Part shown: positions 58,501 through 64,000 of the stretch, piece by piece
Position numbering within the stretch: the stretch's first letter is position 1
How the letters are laid out: each line of letters begins with the position of its first letter
From: Lytechinus pictus
Lineage: Eukaryota > Echinodermata > Echinoidea > Temnopleuroida > Toxopneustidae
Direction of reading: 5' to 3'
Length of the DNA: 64,000 bases
NCBI RefSeq assembly: GCF_037042905.1
Contig: NC_087259.1
Location: 23,315,001 to 23,379,000, forward strand
Notes under the pieces: generated by a model
Told to the model about the DNA's origin: nothing
What the model saw: the letters and a program-made list of their open reading frames with translations, nothing else
Databases searched by the model: none
Program-made: the position numbers and the translations under genes

Positions 58501-61500
58501 ATTGTGAGTCGTAGGGGGAAGGATGTACCTCATGCCCTGCTAGCTTGTCCCCTTGTTAGATGTTGCATTTTCATTTGGATCGAGATGGGTACAGAAGCTG
58601 GGTAAAAAAAGTATTATTATGTTAGTATGTCATTAGTGATTCCATTTCAATGCTTAAAGTTGAATTAAGAAGGGGGTGAGTTTCCATAAATATAGGTTCT
58701 ACATACAATATATAGTATATATAAGTTGTTCAAACACATAGCATGTCACAATAATCCTCTGCCTTCTCGATATTTTGCTTTGAAAGTCTATGAAATTAGC
58801 CACCTGTCAGAGCCCGAGAGACGAGTGTACAGAAAAGTCACTCGGAGTGTGACGTCACCGGGGGGAATTTAGTATAAGAGGTGCTTGAATGTCATACAGA
58901 AATGCTATGCAGAGAGAGAAAGATATTTTACAATTTTTTTTCAAAGCAACTCAAATCAAACAAATAGGACTGATATGTACAAATCTTTACTTTCCCTGTA
59001 TAAAAAACAGTATGAATAACCACCATGAACTCTTCAATCATGATGTAAGATAGCAAACAGTGAGTTATTGAATGATATTTTCACTATTTCTCATTTATTT
59101 TATCACGATGTTCAATCAAGTGAGTAGCTGGAAAGTAATTCCGGCGGCTAGCTCAGCGCGCGCTGAACGCATAATAAGTACACACAACACCCAGGCATTG
59201 AGTGTACTGTTATGGTCTGGTATGTCGACTTAGTTCATGGCCGTGCAGCGATCCCCTGGCGTTTTTTTCTTCTTTTCTTTTGTCTTTGACTCCACTTTTA
59301 TATCCTCTGGATCATTTCCACTCATAGCACATTCCACAGAACAATCTTGAACCAAACGTATAGTATTCTTTCTCGGCCTTCTGAGTTGTTTTCTATATTT
59401 AATTACGCTAGGGGTCACCGTCACACATACAAACGCAATTCGGAAGTGAGTTGAAGACAGAAAGATATATAGTAATTAGTATACATCTCTATGGTTGAAG
59501 ACAACAAGAACGGTACGGTAGCTCGACAGCTAGCTGCGCCGGAGCGGGCGGCCGGTCGGCACAAAGCAATTCCGCAACCAACTGTGTTTTTTTGCAAGAG
59601 CCGCGTCACACGCGGATAAATATGTCATAATAACACGTCTGCTACGTTATCGACTGGTGAGAAGATCTCGATCAAATTTCATATTATTCACCTTGAAATT
59701 ATTCCTTTAGGGTCTATGGTATCATTCTGAGGGAATTCACATATTTGGAATAATAGTACGGCCACAAATATTTTAATCATTTCCTCTTTGCAAGTTCTAT
59801 GGCTCGCAGATTATCGCAGATACAACTTCAACTGCAGTTATTCCATATGAAGGAGTACGTGCATAGTACACAAAACGGCACTGCCTTGTTTACTAAACCG
59901 GGACCGAATACCCCCCGGTGACGTCACACTCAAAGAACACCCGTCTCGGTAGGCATTGCAGGAGCGAACTCAGGGAAAATGGGTACGGATAAATCGTTCA
60001 AATTCACTATTTTGAAAAAAGAAAATGGGGGGTCGAATCACCTATTAGTGTTTGGGGGGTTGTAAGGTTGCTATTAATGTAAATATCTCAATATTTGGAA
60101 TCGTCTTCTTAATTCAACTTTAACAAATATTCTCTGATTATGAAGCATTTTCAAGATGTATTTCAAGAAAAGCTTAAAGGAGAATGAAACCCTTGAAACC
60201 AGCTGAATCCATATCAAAGAGAAAAATCAAAGAAACATATTGTTGAAAGTTTGAGGAAGATTGAATTAATAATAAGAAAGTTATGAGCATTCGAATATTG
60301 AGATCACTAGTGCCATGTAGATCCTCCCAATGGCAATGCGACCAAGATCTGTGATATCACACACGTACAACTCCCTCATTACTTTAGTACTTATTTCACT
60401 TATATTCTCACTTTTATAGAGTCTATCACAAGGTGAGGTGTTCTCTTTATGAGATGACAAGTACAGAGGTTTCACAACATTATATCATTGATGAATCGTT
60501 TGTCATATGATTAGAATGAGCAAAAAGAGATGTTTTGGGGTATATTTTCAGTGTCCAAATGGGAGAGTTGTACGTGTGTGACATCACAGATCTTGGTCGC
60601 ATTACCAATGGGAGGATCTCCATAGCATTAGTGATCTCGACATTCAAATGCTCATAACTCTTTTATTGCTAGTCCTATTTTACTCAAAGTTTTGTTGATC
60701 TTATTCTTTGATTTTTCTGCTTTCACAAAAGCTAACTTGCTCCAAGAGTTTCATTCTCCTTTAATGTTGGGTTTTAAGGCAAGAACTGATATTACGTATG
60801 CATTTATTGTTTTTCATGAACCTTCTAGCCCGGCGTTTGCCCACTTCTTCTTGGAGTGTGGTGGCTTTGTGAAGACGGAGAAGAAGCCATACCTTGCAGC
60901 TGCGTACCAGAGGCTCATGGAAGACATATGGGGACGCCGAAGGTTAGTCTAGATGTGATGCTACTTACCGAAAGCTTTCCAACAATAGAGGGTGGGAGTG
61001 TTTCACGAAACATCTTGTCAATGATTTTCACTGATAAATTTGCTCTCTGCCAATCACGTCCAAGGATTTCAGTGGCTTATAACACATAGACAATGGAAAT
61101 TACTATTTGTTTTCATGAAATGCTCCTAGCATTCCCCTTTATTTTAGTAGCACTTTTCCAGTTTATTTTTATCTTGAATGCCAGCAATATGACACAGAAG
61201 CAGCAAAGTGTGGCCAAAGTCACTATTATTTTTAAGATATACTGTCCTAATACAGTATGTTGAAACTTTTCTGAATATCTTCATTATCTTGAAATTTGCA
61301 ATTTCCAATTCTCAATTATCGTTCATATTTTGTTTAGAGAAAAATGATGATGAATAGTTGTCATTGCAATTTATGTAAATGATTTTATAGCATATTCTAA
61401 TAAGAAATATTTGCTTGAATATTAAATGAGCAAATTGATTAGAACTGAAAAGGGGAAGTTTGATTATTACTAGATTTCAACAAGATTAATTTTCTTGTTG

Positions 61501-63429
61501 TACTGGGCATGCTTAAAAGCTTGACCTTCAATGCACTCAGAAAAGTCATTGGGGAAAGGACCATTTGAAGATGAATTAGAATGTTTCCCATTAACTCCCC
61601 GTGGTTATTTCAATATAATGATAGCTTGGGAAGGAAAGTGGTCTAATAATTGTTTCCCAAACTTGATATAATAAGCCATGATTGTTTTCCTATCCAGACC
61701 TAGTTACCTAACCCCATCGAGTTTAGTCAACAGTGTGAAGGCAGTCTTCCCTATGTTCAAGGGATTTACACAGCAGGTAAGCATTCTATTCTCTTTGATC
61801 ATCCCCCCCCTTTGTTCATTCCTGTATCCAGCGTAGGAAATAAATGAGGGCCACTGGTGATTTCACCCTCATGATAGCCCAAATAGCCCCCTTAAAAATT
61901 TACCAAATTGGATGCTTTGGGGCTACCCTCTTTTTAAGTATTGCCCCAAGATCTGCCAGAAACAATATTCAAGAATATGTATAAAATCGTTATTCTACAT
62001 ACTTCACAGAGATGCCAACCGTTACGGATTCGCCGTATTTGTTCCGATTTTATTCCTCCAATTACGGTGTTACGGCAACAATAAAAAGGTTACGGAAAAA
62101 ACAACTACAATACATGTGTATTGTGTATTGCTTTGCTGTGCATGTGTATATATGCGTGTATTGTGTATTGTGCATGTATATGCGTGTATTGTGTATACAT
62201 GTATCGTGCATGCAGCGTGTGTGTGGCCAACGGTAAACCAACGGGAGTTTCTCTACTGAGATTTCTATTGCAAGCGCCTCCGCGCGCTGCTGCTGAATAC
62301 ACAGCGAAGTGCGGAGTGCAAGCCGCGGTTCATGCATGCACAATGTCAACGGCGATTGGGTGGTTGAGCGTATAAACGATGCTACTTCGCGGGATGTTCC
62401 TGAGAAACTCCCATTTGTTCCTGACAAATATGGTAAATATTCCTGACAACCATCCCTTTAGGTTGGCATCTCTGACTTCATAATAATTATATTCGTACTT
62501 ACTTCATAATTTCTCATTGCACAAAATGAGCAGAAATGACAGAAATAGCCCCCCCCCCCCCCATTCAGCAATTGCCCCGATGTGTTGAAAAATAGACCCT
62601 AAAACAGGAATTATTTCCTAAACTACCTGTATCCTTCATTCACTTATTCTTTCCCTCCCCCTTCTCTCTCATTCTATTTTCATATCTTGTACTTTGTCAT
62701 TCTAATTGCCACCATTTTTCAAAAAGTATAGATTAGAATAATAAAAATTACTTTCCATCTGTCTGTCACTCTGTTTATCAGTCTGTCTATCTGTCTCGTT
62801 TTGTCTCTGTCACTCTTTCTTTTTCCCTTTACATTTACCATATGTGCATAGCTTGAACATGAATCTAGCTAATGAAAATAATGCATATGAAAATATGACA
62901 CTGTTAATAATGCCAATTGAAAGATAAACACTAATCAGATAAGGCATAAAGTATTTATCCTAAATGAAATGATAGAAGATTTATTGATTTCATGCATGGC
63001 AGGATTCACAAGAGTTCCTTCGATGCATCATGGATCGTCTCCATGAGGAGCTGAAGGAGCCGATGTACCCGGAACCGGAGGACGACACCGATGAAGACGT
63101 CCAGGACAGCATAGAGAAGGAACAGCAGTCGGCGAGACGCCGCAACCGCGCCGGTTCCCCATCCCTGGACACCCCCTACCACCGCACCCGTTCCAATGAA
63201 TCCTTGAGCATCTCAGAGGAGATGGAGACTGGGAGCTTGCCAGATAATGACCAGTACAATGCCCAGATGCAGGAGGATGCGGATGAGAGGACATCGCTCC
63301 ATCATGGTGCTTTGGCAGGAGGCGAGGAACCCAGGATCCATGGGGTTGATAAGAACCATCCGCATAGGAAGAGGACAACGGATTCCTTCTCGGAGACAGA
63401 GCCACTTCATCCTAACCCTGTACCAAGAG
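49524..63429 (+). CDS. USP20/USP33-type ubiquitin-specific protease, 5' half (ten coding exons, continues past the right edge)
   Basis: The exons are 49524-49604, 50150-50203, 50606-50668, 55202-55461, 55883-55962, 57718-57787, 60829-60942, 61698-61776 and 63003-63429, all GT-AG and in phase. That is nine in-window coding exons, 409 complete codons, plus at least one more beyond. An in-frame TGA two codons before the ATG fixes the start. Residues ~8-86 are a zinc-finger UBP domain (C8, H10, C30, C33, C43, C48, C53, H60, H64, H70, C83, C86). Residues 180-215 hold the Cys box [20 protein letters not shown] with catalytic C191. [20 protein letters not shown] (264-282) is the family's QQD region. 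An acidic, Ser-rich insertion follows (to 409). The order and the wording [14 protein letters not shown] point to USP20/33, cytosolic deubiquitinases. The His-box part lies beyond the window. Residues 122-138 carry a His run then a Glu run. Confidence 0.92.
50793..51895 (-). repeat. ~160-bp tandem array with DR1-type AGGTCA half-sites, copy 2
   Basis: Inverted copy of the array at 5736-6850. AAGGTCAAAGGTCA cores start at 50994, 51186, 51349, 51512 and 51666. The head (CAGCACTGCTGCTATATTGA plus ATCGCG) lies near 51830-51860. The opposite end carries a perfect hairpin GTCTCAC...GTGAGAC (50797-50822) and a GACGGCGGCGGCGGCG tract. It lies in USP intron 3. Confidence 0.85.
52334..55195 (-). mobile_element. 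5'-truncated CR1/L2-like LINE, antisense in USP intron 3
   Basis: A minus-strand reverse transcriptase frame runs from about 55190 to its stop at 53408. It has [70 protein letters not shown] and the catalytic FADD (53882-53893). A frame break after RIVCNVN separates the C-terminal piece [20 protein letters not shown] (53326-53102). The 3' untranslated region ends at 52334-52360 with AATAAATATC and a (TATCT)n tail. The apurinic endonuclease domain is missing, the usual result of incomplete reverse transcription. The frame is otherwise well kept, so the insertion is fairly recent. The open frame continues by chance into the antisense of the USP exon at 55202-55461; that part is not LINE. Confidence 0.9.
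56551..57536. mobile_element. Tc1/mariner-like non-autonomous element
   Basis: TA dinucleotides flank inverted ends that both begin CAGTGCGTATCAAAAAAA and continue GTTTACACTT (one A indel between them), about 35 bp of terminal repeat. A second, subterminal inverted pair is GAGTGAGCACCATTT near 56697 against GTGCTCACTCAAGTG near 57382. The TA duplication supports Tc1/mariner. No transposase is readable. It lies in USP intron 5. Confidence 0.85.
58018..58352. repeat. Tandem duplication of ~178 bp
   Basis: Two adjacent copies share GGCCAAAAAGGCGATGCC, TACAAAATTATGAAACACT, GTAAATGTATCTCGGAC and GTCATCTGGCTTTTTTTATT, starting near 58019 and 58197. It lies in USP intron 6. Confidence 0.75.
58811..59954. 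mobile_element. TIR element with GTGACGTCAC palindromes at both ends
   Basis: The left end GCCCGAGAGACGAGTGT plus GAGTGTGACGTCACCGGGGG faces the right end CCCCCCGGTGACGTCACACT plus ACACCCGTCTCGGTAGGC. The interior of ~1.05 kb has two short minus-strand open frames without recognised domains (59230-59424, 59421-59609). Superfamily unknown. It lies in USP intron 6. Confidence 0.7.
60176..60765. mobile_element. Foldback element, ~590 bp
   Basis: The ends TTAAAGGAGAATGAAACC and GTTTCATTCTCCTTTAATG are inverted. Inside, ATCCTCCCAATGGCAATGCG and CGCATTACCAATGGGAGGAT face each other, as do 'AAGATCTGTGATATCACACA' and 'TGTGACATCACAGATCTT'. It ends about 60 bases before the USP exon at 60829. Confidence 0.7.
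62100..62225. repeat. (GTGTATT)n-type simple repeat
   Basis: TGTGTATTGTGTATTG and GCATGTATATGCGTGTATTG words alternate for about 120 bases in USP intron 8. Overlapping open frames are low-complexity. Confidence 0.7.
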
Positions 63430-64000
63430 GTAAATAAATTCACATGAGAGATGTACTTAGTAACATTACCAGTGCAAGGTAACAATTTGAACACCGAGCT
63501 CTTTAGATTATACTCCATGTGGGTGATTTTACTAAAACTGAGACAAAATAACTGTTCCAGTCATCACTTGTCATAAGTAAATATGCTTTCTGTGAAAAGT
63601 ACATTCCACAGCCCTGTTGCATAAAAGTTACTATTATAGTAACTTTGCCTTCCAGTCGTATCTTTCATGAAATCCTTGATTATGATTGGCTGCTGTGCAT
63701 TGTTACCATGGTAGTTATTGTACAACGCCTACTTAGCTTGTTGTACGCAAGCAAATGGGAGGCTGAATGTCAAAAATTCGTACTGTTGCACACAAGACGT
63801 ACCATCCAAAATGTACCCTTGCACAGCTTTAGGAGGTGACGTCACAATACGATTGAATTCATTGCGCTCAGAAAAATAATGGTAATACCCGTGTAAGCCT
63901 GCTGGCTAAATGCGCAATGCTGCCCAAGGTCATGTGCGCTTGTGGGATTTTGTTTTCGCTTTCAATTTTTTGCTCCCTTTTCATTGATTAGTGCAGGGAA

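Noticed and set aside
59230-59609. Two adjacent minus-strand frames in the CRE-ended element as a transposase.
   Set aside because: No DDE, THAP, BED or helix-turn-helix features can be read, and the frames are short and overlap.
63028-63518. Minus-strand frames of 101-125 codons opposite the last USP exon.
   Set aside because: The plus frame continues the USP catalytic domain ([12 protein letters not shown]) in phase with the previous exon; the antisense frames are shadows.

Overview
The window is nuclear DNA of an invertebrate deuterostome, most likely a sea urchin. The evidence is spliced GT-AG genes separated by long introns, a compact tRNA gene, many small inverted-repeat transposons, CR1/L2-like LINE debris, ~160-bp tandem repeats of the type seen in echinoderm genomes, and frequent TAGGCCTA/AGATCT palindromes. 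The species call is inference; nothing here looks prokaryotic.

Layout. 1-415 is the N-terminal part of a Tc1-like transposase gene running off the left edge. 1-7.1 kb is repeats: foldback elements, a LINE relic, a hAT element with an exact 8-bp target duplication, and a tandem array carrying nuclear-receptor-type half-sites. 7.9-10.4 kb (minus) is a three-exon gene for a 506-aa ankyrin-repeat/SOCS-box protein. 10.6-16.2 kb is intergenic and repeat-rich. 16.4-25.9 kb (plus) is a seven-exon gene whose splice phases all agree. It encodes a 510-aa type I membrane protein: signal peptide, acidic ectodomain, one thrombospondin type-1 repeat, one membrane helix, an 18-cysteine cytoplasmic cluster made of two tandem modules, and a tyrosine-bearing tail. 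I do not recognise this combination; it is the best candidate for something undescribed. A tRNA-Leu(UAA) gene lies in its third intron on the other strand.

27.0-40.3 kb is bounded by inverted CACTGTTA-type ends and interrupts GAT-rich DNA, so it may be one large insertion. It contains LINE fragments, a three-exon truncated PIF/Harbinger-type transposase gene, an array of CTCF-like core motifs, a tRNA-derived SINE and one copy of a divergent promoter-like unit. A second copy of that unit lies at 46.4-47.1 kb, just upstream of the last gene.

47-64 kb (plus) is the 5' half of a USP20/USP33-type deubiquitinase gene: a zinc-finger UBP domain, then the Cys box and the Gln-Gln-Asp region of the catalytic domain. 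Its introns hold a 2.9-kb antisense LINE that stops right at a splice acceptor, a receptor-half-site array, a Tc1/mariner-like element, a TIR element with CRE palindromes and several foldback elements. The gene continues past the right edge.

The ASB-type protein (a Cullin-5 substrate receptor by family) and the USP both belong to the ubiquitin system, but they are 40 kb apart on opposite strands and I see no sign of shared control. All exon models come from reading frames, splice consensus and family resemblance; no transcript or database search was available.
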